From assembly GCA_017557625.1 (NCBI GenBank), contig JAFYYG010000066.1, positions 62,001 to 126,000 of the forward strand: a DNA stretch of 64,000 bases, in the 5' to 3' direction. Positions 35,173 to 43,869 of the stretch are shown piece by piece; position 1 is the first letter of the stretch, and each line of letters begins with the position of its first letter. The position numbers and the translations under genes are program-made. Below the pieces are notes generated by a model that had not been told where the DNA came from, did no database searches, and worked only from the letters and a program-made list of their open reading frames with translations. Origin of the DNA: Muribaculaceae bacterium. GTDB lineage: Bacteria > Bacteroidota > Bacteroidia > Bacteroidales > Muribaculaceae.

Positions 35173-36513
35173 CTAATATTTAACTGCTTGATACTTTATG
35201 ATATCTTCTCTTTTATTATTTACAGCTTTTGCTGTTTTTATTAGTTCTCCTATAACGCTTGCGATTCTCGGTTCGCTATTCTGATTATAATATGTGACAA
35301 ACTCATCACGTTTCATGTCATCCCACCAACTGATACTGTTCTTTAAGTCCTGCTCTATGCTTTTTTTGATGTTATCAAATTCGGCAGCTTCATTTTTTAT
35401 GACCTGCATCAACTCCCCAAGGGATTCAGAACTGGCGTTGACAGCAGGACCGCCATTGCTTGAACCAAAACCTCCTTGCTCGTGAGGATTGCCAGCTGCA
35501 CCATGGCCTCTATAGGCCCCAAAACCAGCAAAACCGGCAAAACCTGGATTGACACTTGGATTCCCATAATTTATCCCATTTGTCCCATAAGGAGTATTAT
35601 TTCCTGCACCTTTGCCCATGTGGTTACCTAAATAATTGTTTGGTTGTTGATTGGTGGTTTGAGGATTCTGCGTCAATATGAGTTTCTGCTTTTTTTCATT
35701 ATACACTTTCCTAAATGCCTCTTCAGCTGACTCTCCATATTTATAGACATCATCTTGAGTGGGGTTATTATGTATTGTGGTTTTTATCCCGTGTGTTATC
35801 TTCTTTTGACTATATTCTTTTTCCAGTTGAGCCTTTTCGTCACTTAATATTTTTTCTTTAGCCTCTAATTTATTCCTGTCAATCTTTAAAAGTTGTTTTT
35901 CAACTTGAAGATTTCTCTTTTTGTATCTTTCTTCTTGAGAAAGAGGCATTCCTCCTATTCTATGTGAATCATTATAAGCTATCTCATTATCCAGATTATT
36001 TATTTTTTTATCTATCTTTGATATTTTATTTCCTATCTTCTGTATTTCTTCATCTTTTTCATTTATTTGTGTATTTAAGTCCCTCAAATCTTCTAAATAT
36101 GGTTCATTATCTTTGGCATGTTTCATTTCATGTGCAATAGTATTAGCCAAATCATCTGGATGCTCAGTATCTGCAGTTGATATTGTTATATCATGAATGA
36201 TATCACCATTTTTAGTGAAATGATAACTAGTCCCCCCATAAGTGCCTTCTGGCAAATTTTTATCAGCAGTTATATTTACAGGATGTTTTATGTCCAGTTC
36301 TTTAATTAAAAAATCTTTATACTCATTGGAATCAAAAGATGCCTTTATGTCTCCTGTCTTCGCATCTTCCTCTACAAACAGATGCTGCTCAAACCACTTC
36401 TCAAATTTACCTTGTTCTGTGGGGTCAGAGACATCATTACAATTACCATTAATACTGAAATCACAACGACGCTCATCAAGAACAATATCATTTATAATAC
36501 CTAACTTTGCCAT
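35173..36513 (-). CDS. HExxH metallopeptidase-like protein with C-terminal W-x-D domain
   Basis: This 446-residue protein has no signal peptide. The N-terminal domain (1-140) contains DLANTIAHEMKHAKDNEP, a zinc-peptidase HExxH at 128-132. The later YGESAEEAFRKVY (259-271) could supply the third zinc ligand. A long coiled coil spans 140-245. A Gly/Asn/Pro-rich linker (285-360) leads to a helical C-terminal domain (366-446) whose SWWDDMKRDEFVTYY (395-409) mirrors the turn of the small W-x-D proteins. So a putative protease is fused to a WXG100-like export domain at its C-terminus, the reverse of the usual N-terminal position. It is probably a secreted effector of the cluster (inference). The gene is markedly AT-rich. 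Confidence 0.8.
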   Translation of the reverse strand: MAKLGIINDIVLDERRCDFSINGNCNDVSDPTEQGKFEKWFEQHLFVEEDAKTGDIKASFDSNEYKDFLIKELDIKHPVNITADKNLPEGTYGGTSYHFTKNGDIIHDITISTADTEHPDDLANTIAHEMKHAKDNEPYLEDLRDLNTQINEKDEEIQKIGNKISKIDKKINNLDNEIAYNDSHRIGGMPLSQEERYKKRNLQVEKQLLKIDRNKLEAKEKILSDEKAQLEKEYSQKKITHGIKTTIHNNPTQDDVYKYGESAEEAFRKVYNEKKQKLILTQNPQTTNQQPNNYLGNHMGKGAGNNTPYGTNGINYGNPSVNPGFAGFAGFGAYRGHGAAGNPHEQGGFGSSNGGPAVNASSESLGELMQVIKNEAAEFDNIKKSIEQDLKNSISWWDDMKRDEFVTYYNQNSEPRIASVIGELIKTAKAVNNKREDIIKYQAVKY

Positions 36514-36746
36514 AACGAATAATAATGTTTGATTCTATTGATTTACTGAGATTAAAATCAAAAACTGAGAAGAACTCATACTAAAAAGACTCAAAGAATT
36601 AACTTAAAAACGAATAAACTTCATTATTGACATCTGTATTCAGTGTTTTATAATGAGGGTGAGTCCGTTCAAGATGACGCACCCTCAATTATTCAGTGAT
36701 TCAATATAAAAGTGCCATGGATAATAACATAACTATCGACAAATGA

Positions 36747-37016
36747 TTAACTTGGATCATACTGGCTAATGATTCTAGCCTCTTCTTCTAAGTGTCCAGT
36801 GAAATCTCTTATAGCGGCAATAAGAATGTTATTAACCTGTTCCATGCAATCATAATAACTACTCTTATATCTTGCTGCCACTTCATCTTGCCAGAGGAGG
36901 CCGTTAAGTTCGTCTTGCAGTTTTTTTTCTATTGAAAAAATATCATTCGCGCTATTATTTAAATCTGTGGCTAATTGTCTTAGAGAACCAGCCGTTGCAA
37001 TTGATTGTGTTGCCAT
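36747..37016 (-). CDS. WXG100-like protein B (W-x-D variant)
   Basis: This 89-residue all-helical protein has no signal peptide. GLLWQDEVAARYKSSY has Trp42-Gln-Asp44, then the usual A-x-x-[FY] spacing of WXG100 proteins. The first helix is about 38 residues and the second about 40, matching the family hairpin. The standard glycine of the turn is replaced by aspartate. It is adjacent to protein A (59-nt gap), so the two could form an EsxA/EsxB-like heterodimer. The C-terminus (ISQYDPS) lacks a clear Y-x-x-x-[DE] export tag. Confidence 0.85.
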   Translation of the reverse strand: MATQSIATAGSLRQLATDLNNSANDIFSIEKKLQDELNGLLWQDEVAARYKSSYYDCMEQVNNILIAAIRDFTGHLEEEARIISQYDPS

Positions 37017-37075
37017 AATTTCAATTTGTTAAGTGGTTATAAATTAAAATACAACTGTTTTTTGATAAAAAGTAA

Positions 37076-37357
37076 CTAAATATTTGTCCGATAGAGATAT
37101 TGGTCAAGAAATGCAAGTTTCGTGTCTAGCTCTCCTTTGTGTCTGCTCATTACTTCAATCAAATTCTCAATAGTTTGTTTTCCTCTGCCTTGATAGGCCT
37201 GGTAAAACTGCTCTGCTTTGTCGTCAAGCCACTCTGATCTTGCTTTCGTTATGTGGCCATCAATCTGATCGCAAATGTTTCGAAGCTGATTCATCTTATC
37301 GTTAAGCGATCCAGAGAAAGCTCTTAACTGTTCATTATCTGCATGTACTCTGCCCAT
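37076..37357 (-). CDS. WXG100-like protein A (W-x-D variant)
   Basis: This 93-residue all-helical protein has no signal peptide. RSEWLDDKAEQFYQAY carries Trp43-Leu-Asp45 and the A-x-x-F-x-x-x-[WY] pattern seen after W-x-G in ESX substrates. Length and motif position match WXG100 proteins almost exactly. It lies 32 nt downstream of the coiled-coil gene that is coupled to the FtsK-type ATPase. It is the best EsxA-like candidate in the window. Confidence 0.88.
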   Translation of the reverse strand: MGRVHADNEQLRAFSGSLNDKMNQLRNICDQIDGHITKARSEWLDDKAEQFYQAYQGRGKQTIENLIEVMSRHKGELDTKLAFLDQYLYRTNI

Positions 37358-37389
37358 AATTGAAAAAATTTATTAGTTAAACAATAGAA

Positions 37390-38052
37390 TTAATTATTAG
37401 TATTATTATTTTTTCTTTTTCTGATATTTTTGGCGTAATTCTCTCTTGCCCGGCGGCGTTTTTCTTCTCTGTCGAGCTCGCGTTCGGCGGCATCGCGGCG
37501 GCGGGCTTCTTCTTTCTCGATTAGTCGTCGGCGTTCTTCTTCCGATTGTGCGAGGGCGATGCCAAGTTTCTCGTTAACTCTAAGCTCCTCATACATGTCG
37601 CCAATTATTTTCCTTTGCTGGGCCATAAACCTCTCCACGTGAGGCAGGTTGTCAACCGAGATGACACGTCGCCATGACTGTATTCTCTGTGTGACCCCAT
37701 CGAGAATCTCTGGATTCACCGCTACACTGCCTCGCATGCGCTCAATCTCGGTCATGACTTCGCTCTCCACCTTTGCGAACTCCTCACATTTGGCAATCGC
37801 CTCGTCAATGACAAACTCTCCAAGATAACCCGTCATGCCGTTGCGGTCGATAAGTGCGAATAGCGACTGCGCTAACAATGGGAACTCTCCCAACTTGGGC
37901 ATAGCCTCAACCAAGTGCGCCCCATAGCGCTTGATGTCGGCTACCGTCTCCTCCGTCTGCATCTTGATTTTCTCGGGACTAGTGAGCAGGATATCGGCCG
38001 AGCGCACAAGGCTCACATACTGGCTATAAAATGATAACTTGTCGTCCATCAC
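37390..38052 (-). CDS. Coiled-coil protein coupled to the FtsK-type ATPase
   Basis: This 220-residue cytosolic protein is helical throughout. Its last 60 residues are an extremely charged coiled coil (SEEERRRLIEKEEARRRDAAERELDREE, within 168-205) ending in a basic Asn-rich tail. Its start overlaps the ATPase stop by 4 nt (ATGA), so it is translationally coupled and very likely a partner of the ATPase. I do not recognise the family. By position it could be an adaptor between ATPase and W-x-D substrates. Confidence 0.75.
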   Translation of the reverse strand: MMDDKLSFYSQYVSLVRSADILLTSPEKIKMQTEETVADIKRYGAHLVEAMPKLGEFPLLAQSLFALIDRNGMTGYLGEFVIDEAIAKCEEFAKVESEVMTEIERMRGSVAVNPEILDGVTQRIQSWRRVISVDNLPHVERFMAQQRKIIGDMYEELRVNEKLGIALAQSEEERRRLIEKEEARRRDAAERELDREEKRRRARENYAKNIRKRKNNNTNN

Positions 38053-40760
38053 TGTTGGTTGTTATAGATTGAGAATATATAGTCGAGCACTTCATCATGA
38101 AGCATCTCGCTCTTGAATTCGTTATAAATCATCACAGGATCCTGCTCGTAGGTAGTGGAGCCATCTTCGGTGACAAGCAGTGCCGTGCCCTCGGCAAGTG
38201 CATTAGCCTCATCCATCAGCTGCATCCCAATCGCGCCGCTTTGCAGAATTACTCGGTTACCGAGAGATGGAAGTGCTGAGTTGTCCAGGATATCGATAAG
38301 CCCCTTATAAGTATAAGAATATACAATAAGGTGTATGCCATAATCGGGACCGTTTCTCAGGATATTCTGAATTTTTTCAGCAAGAGGTGCCGGTTGACCA
38401 TACTGGTTCTTCTTCATGTCGAGAGCATTCTGTATGTAGGCTATTGTAGCCACAACGGGCGGAGTCTCAATCTCATTTCCTGCCATGTCGTTGTCTATGC
38501 GCATCTTCAGCAACTGCTCAAGCTGATCGATGAATGGCGACAGTTCTTTCTTCTGCAAGTAGCCAATGTTGGCAATCTTTGCAAATTGTCTTATGTATCG
38601 TGACGCCTCTGACGACTCGCTGAAAAAGTCGGCGATAAACACCGAGCCTTGCACCTCTACCGTCTGGCAGATTTGATAATTCACCAAAGCAATAGTTGAA
38701 AGAGCGGCATTCAAATCTGTGCCGCAAATAATAAGGTTTGAACCAATAGCTTTGCGGAAGGTCAAGTAAGAATGCGATCCTCGTATGAACATGGGCACTC
38801 CAATATAGGTGGTGATATTGTCAGGGTCAAGTTGCTGGCTTGTGAGCGACTCAATGAAAGTGCCGTTCTTGCCAAGCTTGCTGACGGCCTTACCATCGAA
38901 GACGAAACGCTTGGGCTTCTCGCAGTCCATAGCCTCCCAAGCTTCTATGCAGAAGCTCACATATCGCTGCATCTTGTCGGTAAACGCTGCCTGGAAAATG
39001 ATGTTCCCATCCTTCTCACCGTTGTTTCCGTTCATAATCGCCTCTCCTTTCTTGGTGAGGTGTGCTGCCGAGTCGTTGCTTCCGCCCAGCACTTTGTAGC
39101 TGTCCATCTCTTTCAAGTTGAAGGCGATGCGCAGAGTGATGAGCTCGGTATCTAAATCAATATTGCGGTAACTCTGCGTGCAGAATATTATGCTGATGCC
39201 ATATTTACGTCCTTCGCGGATAATCTTCTCAAGGGTGCTGCCTATTTTCATCGACAGGCGGTCATGCTTCTCAAGAAGTACTTGGAACTCATCGATAATC
39301 ACCACAATGCGTGGCAGCATATTGCCAGTAATCTTACGGTATTTCTCTATCTTCTCGATTGCCTCACCGGTCTTGTTGCTGGCCTCCTTGAATAGGTCGG
39401 CACGGCGATACATCTCGTTGACAAGATGCTCTATTGCACTATCGGTGTACTCGCGTTGTTTGGTAATTGAGACAAAGCGAGCGTGAGGCAAGTTCTCATA
39501 TGGTTTGAAGCCTGTGCCGTTGGTGCAGTCAATAAGATAAAACTCAAGTTCTTGTGGAGAGTAGATGATGGAACCGTTGCAAATGATATCGTGAAGCAGC
39601 ACTGTCTTACCATATCCTGGTCGTCCACCTATCATGGCGAAGTAGTGAGCCGTGTCACCGGCAAGAGTAAAATTAACTAGACCGTTGGCGCCTTTGCGTC
39701 CTATTGGAATAGTAATGCCATCGGTGGTGTTGCCTTTCCAGTACTCCCCAGAGGCTATCATGTCTTCAAGCATCTGGTCAAACGAGACTATTTTAGGCTT
39801 CACATTATTTGCCCTCTTGCCAATCTCCTCTATTATGGCATCCAGATTTTCGGGCATTCGTCGCTCGGGCTCAAAGAGAAACTTCTCTTCAAAGTCTTTT
39901 CCGTAAATCGAATTCGACAGACGGAAGCCATTGGCGTCCTTGCTTACAAGAGTGGAGATCCCCATTAGGTCTTTGAGAGGGTCATTCTCCTGCTTGATGA
40001 CGTTGGGGTCAATGGAATAGAACACATATATGCCACAATTCGCTGCATTCATCCCTGAGCAAAGGGAATACAGGCGAGAAATGATATCCTTGTCGATGCG
40101 GTCATGAATGTGAGGGATAAATACAAAATGATAGGGTACACCTATATGTGACGGCTCGGCATTGTACTCTCTTAGAGTGACATTGTCGAGAAGCTCGTTG
40201 CGGTTCAGGTTGCCCATTATGTTCTCTAGCTCGGTGATGAACTCTGAGAGTTTACGCTTTTCACAAATCAGCGCACCATTTGTCACTTTTTCGGTGATAC
40301 GGTTGAAGTGTTTTGCCGACTGACCGTAGGAATGCAAATCAATGAAATGAAACTTTGCTAGTTCTACTGGTATCGACAGCAGGATGCGCATTGCAAGCAT
40401 CTGCATCAGGTCGATGACAAACGCGTCGCAAGAGGCGTCGGTACAGAAACCAGTAGCATTAGATGCCGTGAAGGGCAATAAGGCGGGTAAGGTCTCAACA
40501 CCCGTAGTCGAGTGTTTAAACATTCCTAAGTACAGTCCGTCAGGGCAAATAGCAGGGTCTTTTGAGAAATCTATACGCAATGAAGGCACAAAGGCATTAG
40601 TAGAGAATCCTGCTTCATCTACCAAAACCTCAAACCGCTGCGACATAGATTTTGTCTCTTCTTCGACAGATTTGAGCAATGAGTCAAACTTCTCGCGCAT
40701 CAATTCGATTCGTGAGGAGCATTCTTGCCTGATGGTTTCTTCTGTTATTAACTTCAACAT
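38049..40760 (-). CDS. FtsK/SpoIIIE-type (EssC/EccC-like) secretion ATPase
   Basis: This 903-residue protein appears to have three tandem FtsK-like modules. The first (about 60-330) has the fold pattern but a degenerate P-loop (SNATGFCTD). The second is intact: Walker A GGRPGYGKT with Lys385 and Walker B RIVVIIDEF with Asp490-Glu491, followed by FCTQSYRNID sensor features. The third (about 660-900) has GTDLNAALST at the P-loop position and no acidic Walker B. No transmembrane helix and no FHA domain are present, unlike EssC/EccC, where both are fused. FHA proteins are instead encoded separately in this cluster. It probably drives export of the W-x-D proteins. A DNA translocase role is less likely given the WXG neighbours. 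Confidence 0.88.
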   Translation of the reverse strand: MLKLITEETIRQECSSRIELMREKFDSLLKSVEEETKSMSQRFEVLVDEAGFSTNAFVPSLRIDFSKDPAICPDGLYLGMFKHSTTGVETLPALLPFTASNATGFCTDASCDAFVIDLMQMLAMRILLSIPVELAKFHFIDLHSYGQSAKHFNRITEKVTNGALICEKRKLSEFITELENIMGNLNRNELLDNVTLREYNAEPSHIGVPYHFVFIPHIHDRIDKDIISRLYSLCSGMNAANCGIYVFYSIDPNVIKQENDPLKDLMGISTLVSKDANGFRLSNSIYGKDFEEKFLFEPERRMPENLDAIIEEIGKRANNVKPKIVSFDQMLEDMIASGEYWKGNTTDGITIPIGRKGANGLVNFTLAGDTAHYFAMIGGRPGYGKTVLLHDIICNGSIIYSPQELEFYLIDCTNGTGFKPYENLPHARFVSITKQREYTDSAIEHLVNEMYRRADLFKEASNKTGEAIEKIEKYRKITGNMLPRIVVIIDEFQVLLEKHDRLSMKIGSTLEKIIREGRKYGISIIFCTQSYRNIDLDTELITLRIAFNLKEMDSYKVLGGSNDSAAHLTKKGEAIMNGNNGEKDGNIIFQAAFTDKMQRYVSFCIEAWEAMDCEKPKRFVFDGKAVSKLGKNGTFIESLTSQQLDPDNITTYIGVPMFIRGSHSYLTFRKAIGSNLIICGTDLNAALSTIALVNYQICQTVEVQGSVFIADFFSESSEASRYIRQFAKIANIGYLQKKELSPFIDQLEQLLKMRIDNDMAGNEIETPPVVATIAYIQNALDMKKNQYGQPAPLAEKIQNILRNGPDYGIHLIVYSYTYKGLIDILDNSALPSLGNRVILQSGAIGMQLMDEANALAEGTALLVTEDGSTTYEQDPVMIYNEFKSEMLHDEVLDYIFSIYNNQQ

Positions 40761-41101
40761 ATTTTTGTGTATTTGTTTTGTAGTTAAGTCCCAATTCTAT
40801 ATAACACATTTGTGGGAAAGTAATCTGTTTTGTGTTGTTTTTTCCTGTTAAGGTGATTCTTATTCAAAGACATGGAGAAGAGATGTCTTTATATGTTGCA
40901 TGCAATCAGGATTTTACAAATAGACAAAAGCACAAAAAAGTGAACTCTGGGGTTGTCCCCAGAGTTCAAAATATTAACATGATTCACCTTAGGTTTACCT
41001 TTTTGCACCCACGGTGTATAGCTTTACAAGCCGCTCAAAACAAATATTGCTCTGACATAAATCCTAATGACCGATTCGGGTTAAAAACTTCCCTGTATTG
41101 C
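40761..41101. other. 341-bp gap between ATPase and FHA genes
   Basis: It contains the minus-strand terminator. It also holds a stretch (41036-41075, with CATAAATCCTAAT) similar to part of the 173-bp element at 57972-58144. No gene is visible. Confidence 0.45.
40934..40967 (-). terminator. Terminator between the FHA/zinc-ribbon gene and the ATPase operon
   Basis: GAACTCTGGGG (40942-40952) and CCCCAGAGTTC (40957-40967) form a perfect 11-bp stem. On the minus strand it is followed by ACTTTTTTG. The gene at 41102 is thus a separate or only partly read-through unit, and the ATPase gene needs its own promoter in 40761-40933, where I could not fix one. Confidence 0.88.
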
Positions 41102-41716
41102 TTATTTAGGCAACTCCGAAGTTCTGAACAAAAGAATTGTGTCACCTATCTGAATAATGTCTCCATCATTCAAAACAACTGAATCATCTTCAATATCCTC
41201 GCCATTGACATAAGTGCCATTGGTCGATAAGTTGTCTTTAATCATGAATTTTCCATTACGATACAGCAGAATTGCATGTTGTGCGCTCACTTTGCTATCA
41301 TTAATGCATACGCTACAGCTGAAATCTTTCCCTAAGATATTGCGACCTTCAAAAAGCCTGAAATCAACACCTTGGGGGTCTAATGAGTAAGTAACCAACC
41401 AGCCTACCAGCTTTGATGCAGCTCTGACCTCAACTCTATTGACGACAGCACCGCTTTCATCCTCCTCCAAGATTTCTTCTTCTATCATGGTCTTGGAATA
41501 GTCCTTGTGGGGGTCAAGTTTATCAAACACGCTGATCGAAATGGGAGCATCATCGGTTGTGGTCTTTAATCCCACTTCGTCATGGGCTGATATAATCTGG
41601 GTCGTTTGAAGGCTTCCCACTTGAGAAGCAGGAGCATTGCTTCGTTTACATATGGGACACTCTGGTGCGTCTGCTTTATAAGTGTGGCCTTTAGGGCATT
41701 TTTTAAACCGACTCAT
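41102..41716 (-). CDS. Zinc-ribbon and FHA-domain protein
   Basis: This 204-residue cytosolic protein has an N-terminal zinc ribbon: KCPKGHTYKADAPECPICK with Cys7, His11, Cys20 and Cys23. An acidic middle region (50-95) includes threonines that could be phosphorylated (TQIISAHDEVGLKTTTDD). The C-terminal FHA domain (about 110-204) shows GKDFSCSVCINDSKVSAQHAIL and LSTNGTYVNGEDI. It is the first gene of the cluster in the transcription direction but is separated from the ATPase by a terminator. A zinc ribbon plus FHA layout resembles regulators that are substrates of Ser/Thr kinases (inference). Confidence 0.88.
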   Translation of the reverse strand: MSRFKKCPKGHTYKADAPECPICKRSNAPASQVGSLQTTQIISAHDEVGLKTTTDDAPISISVFDKLDPHKDYSKTMIEEEILEEDESGAVVNRVEVRAASKLVGWLVTYSLDPQGVDFRLFEGRNILGKDFSCSVCINDSKVSAQHAILLYRNGKFMIKDNLSTNGTYVNGEDIEDDSVVLNDGDIIQIGDTILLFRTSELPK

Positions 41717-41851
41717 AAAAATAATGTGTTTTACTATTGAATTGTGATTTTATTATTAGTAATACAAATGCTTGTACTTCTCCTGAATAGTGGTCAATAT
41801 GTTAATATAGAACTGATAACAGCTCTCAGAATGCTAACTATACAAGTTTTG

Positions 41852-41877
41852 CAAAATTACAATTATTATTTTACAAA
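41852..41877 (-). promoter_or_regulatory. Candidate promoter of the FHA/zinc-ribbon gene
   Basis: On the minus strand TAATTTTG (41852-41859, followed by C) matches the TAnnTTTGC consensus. TTTG at 41874-41877 is only 14 nt upstream, so the second element is weak. Confidence 0.45.
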
Positions 41878-41989
41878 TATCCATCTCTGGTAGTTAACAT
41901 AACCCAAAGTGAGTTAAATTTATTAACACGATTTGCTGTGTGACTGCAGTGACGTTTTTCTGACACTACGGTCTAAGGCATGCGCTACT

Positions 41990-43336
41990 CTACATCGCCC
42001 AAATCAGCATGCCGGCGCAGATGATGACACCGGTGACGAGAAGGTCGATGAGGCAGTAGCCCATGATGTCCTTCGCGTCAAGGCGAGCTATAGCCAGGGC
42101 TGGTAGCGCCCAGAATGGCTGTATTAGATTAGTCCATGCGTCGCCCCATGAAATTGCCATGCCCGTCAAGCCAGGGTCCACACCGAGGCTGGCGCCGGCG
42201 GTGAACATGATAGGTGCTTGCACGGCCCAATGACCGCCGCCGCTCGGAACAAAGAGGTTGAGCACTGCGGCACAAATGAATGTGAGCAACGGATAGGTGA
42301 CGGGATTGCTAATTTGGATGCAAGCTTCGGCCATGACGCCACCTAAGGTGATGCCGCTGGCACCGACGCCCGTAAAGATGCCCATAATACCGGCATAGAA
42401 GGGAAACTGCAATATGATTCCCGCGGCACCGGTGGTCGCTTTCGCAAAGGCACGCACGTAGCGTACTGGTGTGGGATGCAGCACGAGTCCCAGTGCGAGG
42501 AATATCATTATTACCCCGCCAAGGTCTAAACCAGCATCGCTCACGGCGAGATGAATGACGAGATAGACCACAAGTATCAGAGCCACGAGCCACGATAGTA
42601 ATTTGCTGTGCTCAAGCCGCTGTGCCGGTGTCTTGGCCGAGATGGAAACATCGGTCGAGGTATTATCATCGTCCTTCAGGAGCGCGGGGTCGATGGTGAG
42701 GACACCTTGCTTGGGGTGCATCAAGGTGTTGGCGATGGTGATGCCGATTATCACAAACAGCACAGTCACCAGATTGTGCCAGTTGAGGATTGTCTGCGCC
42801 AATGGCACAGGATCGGTCAGCGCGCCGTTGGTGGCCATTGAGAGCGACTCGCCTGGTGTGGCCATTGTGAGGGGGATGGAGCCAGACATGCCGGCATGCC
42901 ACACTACGAAGCCGCTGTAAGCCGATGCGATAAGAAGTCGGTAATCGACATCCGAACGCTGACGCGCTATTGCCTTGGCAAACACGACACCGATGATAAG
43001 GCCAAAACCCCAGTTGAGCCAGCAGGATAATGCCGACACCACAGTCACCAGAGCTATCGCGGATGGGGCACTCTTGGGGAGGCGGGCCATCGCTGCAATG
43101 GCTCGTTTGATGACCGGTGCAGCCGCCAAGGTTGACCCGCATACAAGAATCAGAGACATCTGCATGGCAAACTCCAATAAATTCCATACTCCGTCACCCC
43201 AGTGCTCAACCACCTCGAGGGGCGTCTGGTGACACAACGGCATCGCCACCAACGCCGCCACGAAGGTGAGCAGTATGGCGAATATAAACGGTTCTGGCAA
43301 CCAACGTTGCACTAATCGCACGCAGAATTTAATCAT
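41990..43336 (-). CDS. atoE: Short-chain fatty acid transporter, AtoE family
   Basis: This 448-residue polytopic membrane protein belongs to the AtoE/TIGR00366 family (SCFA_trans). Characteristic segments are RWLPEPFIFAILLTF, LVCGSTLAAAPVIKR, LNWGFGLIIGVVFAKAIAR, HAGMSGSIPLTMATPG, FPFYAGIMGIFTGVGASG, LFVPSGGGHWAVQAPI and GDAWTNLIQPFWALPALAI. It is probably a proton symporter for short-chain fatty acids such as acetoacetate or butyrate at the inner membrane. It stands alone; no beta-oxidation genes are adjacent. TAATTTTGCA at about 43369-43378 on the minus strand is a plausible promoter. Confidence 0.9.
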   Translation of the reverse strand: MIKFCVRLVQRWLPEPFIFAILLTFVAALVAMPLCHQTPLEVVEHWGDGVWNLLEFAMQMSLILVCGSTLAAAPVIKRAIAAMARLPKSAPSAIALVTVVSALSCWLNWGFGLIIGVVFAKAIARQRSDVDYRLLIASAYSGFVVWHAGMSGSIPLTMATPGESLSMATNGALTDPVPLAQTILNWHNLVTVLFVIIGITIANTLMHPKQGVLTIDPALLKDDDNTSTDVSISAKTPAQRLEHSKLLSWLVALILVVYLVIHLAVSDAGLDLGGVIMIFLALGLVLHPTPVRYVRAFAKATTGAAGIILQFPFYAGIMGIFTGVGASGITLGGVMAEACIQISNPVTYPLLTFICAAVLNLFVPSGGGHWAVQAPIMFTAGASLGVDPGLTGMAISWGDAWTNLIQPFWALPALAIARLDAKDIMGYCLIDLLVTGVIICAGMLIWAM

Positions 43337-43869
43337 TTTAGACCTTTTTTGTTTTATGGTTAGTGAGGTGCAAAATTACACATTTTCTAAATATAAATAT
43401 ATTTTGGGTAGGAAAAAGTTTGATGAGGCATGAAAAAGCCCCGCCTGAAGGAAAGACAGGGCAAGAGTTTCATAATATGTCATAAACTGTCAAAAATCAC
43501 AACAGGATGAGTTGCTTTTTCTCAAGTTTATGGGTCTATTCACATATTTTTACTGGCAAAAAACATTAAAAACATGCTTTTATTTGTCTGGACGTGGTAT
43601 TTTGCCCCAAGTTCTAGAAAAATATAAGCACTTTTTTCTTTTAATGGGGAAACTAAACTCTGCTAAATCTCACTTTTTTTGCCACTTTTAGCAATGTTTT
43701 GACACAGAAATTTATTGGATTTTCTGCCGCAAACGCATTTTTTCCAACCTTTGCGGCAAGATTGTTGAAAGAAATTTTGCCGCAAACGCACTTTTTTCAC
43801 CCTTTGCGGCAAGAGAATAATCCTCCAGCAACTTTCCGAGGGCGGTAGTTTACAGGGTTGACAACATGC
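43337..43869. other. 533-bp gene-free region with hairpin repeats
   Basis: It holds the AtoE promoter element, a word TGTCATAAACTGTCAAAAA (43474-43495) that recurs in altered form at 44442-44468, and the two TGCCGCAAA hairpins listed separately. No reading frame with coding character is visible. Confidence 0.5.
43725..43812. repeat. Two copies of a TGCCGCAAA/TTTGCGGCA hairpin repeat
   Basis: Copy 1 pairs TGCCGCAAA (43725-43733) with TTTGCGGCA (43750-43758). Copy 2 pairs TTGCCGCAAA (43777-43786) with TTTGCGGCAA (43803-43812). The loops are T-rich and similar, and the period is 53 bp. A third, decayed copy lies at 44203-44237 on the far side of the small gene. They could be transcribed hairpins or protein sites. 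Confidence 0.7.
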
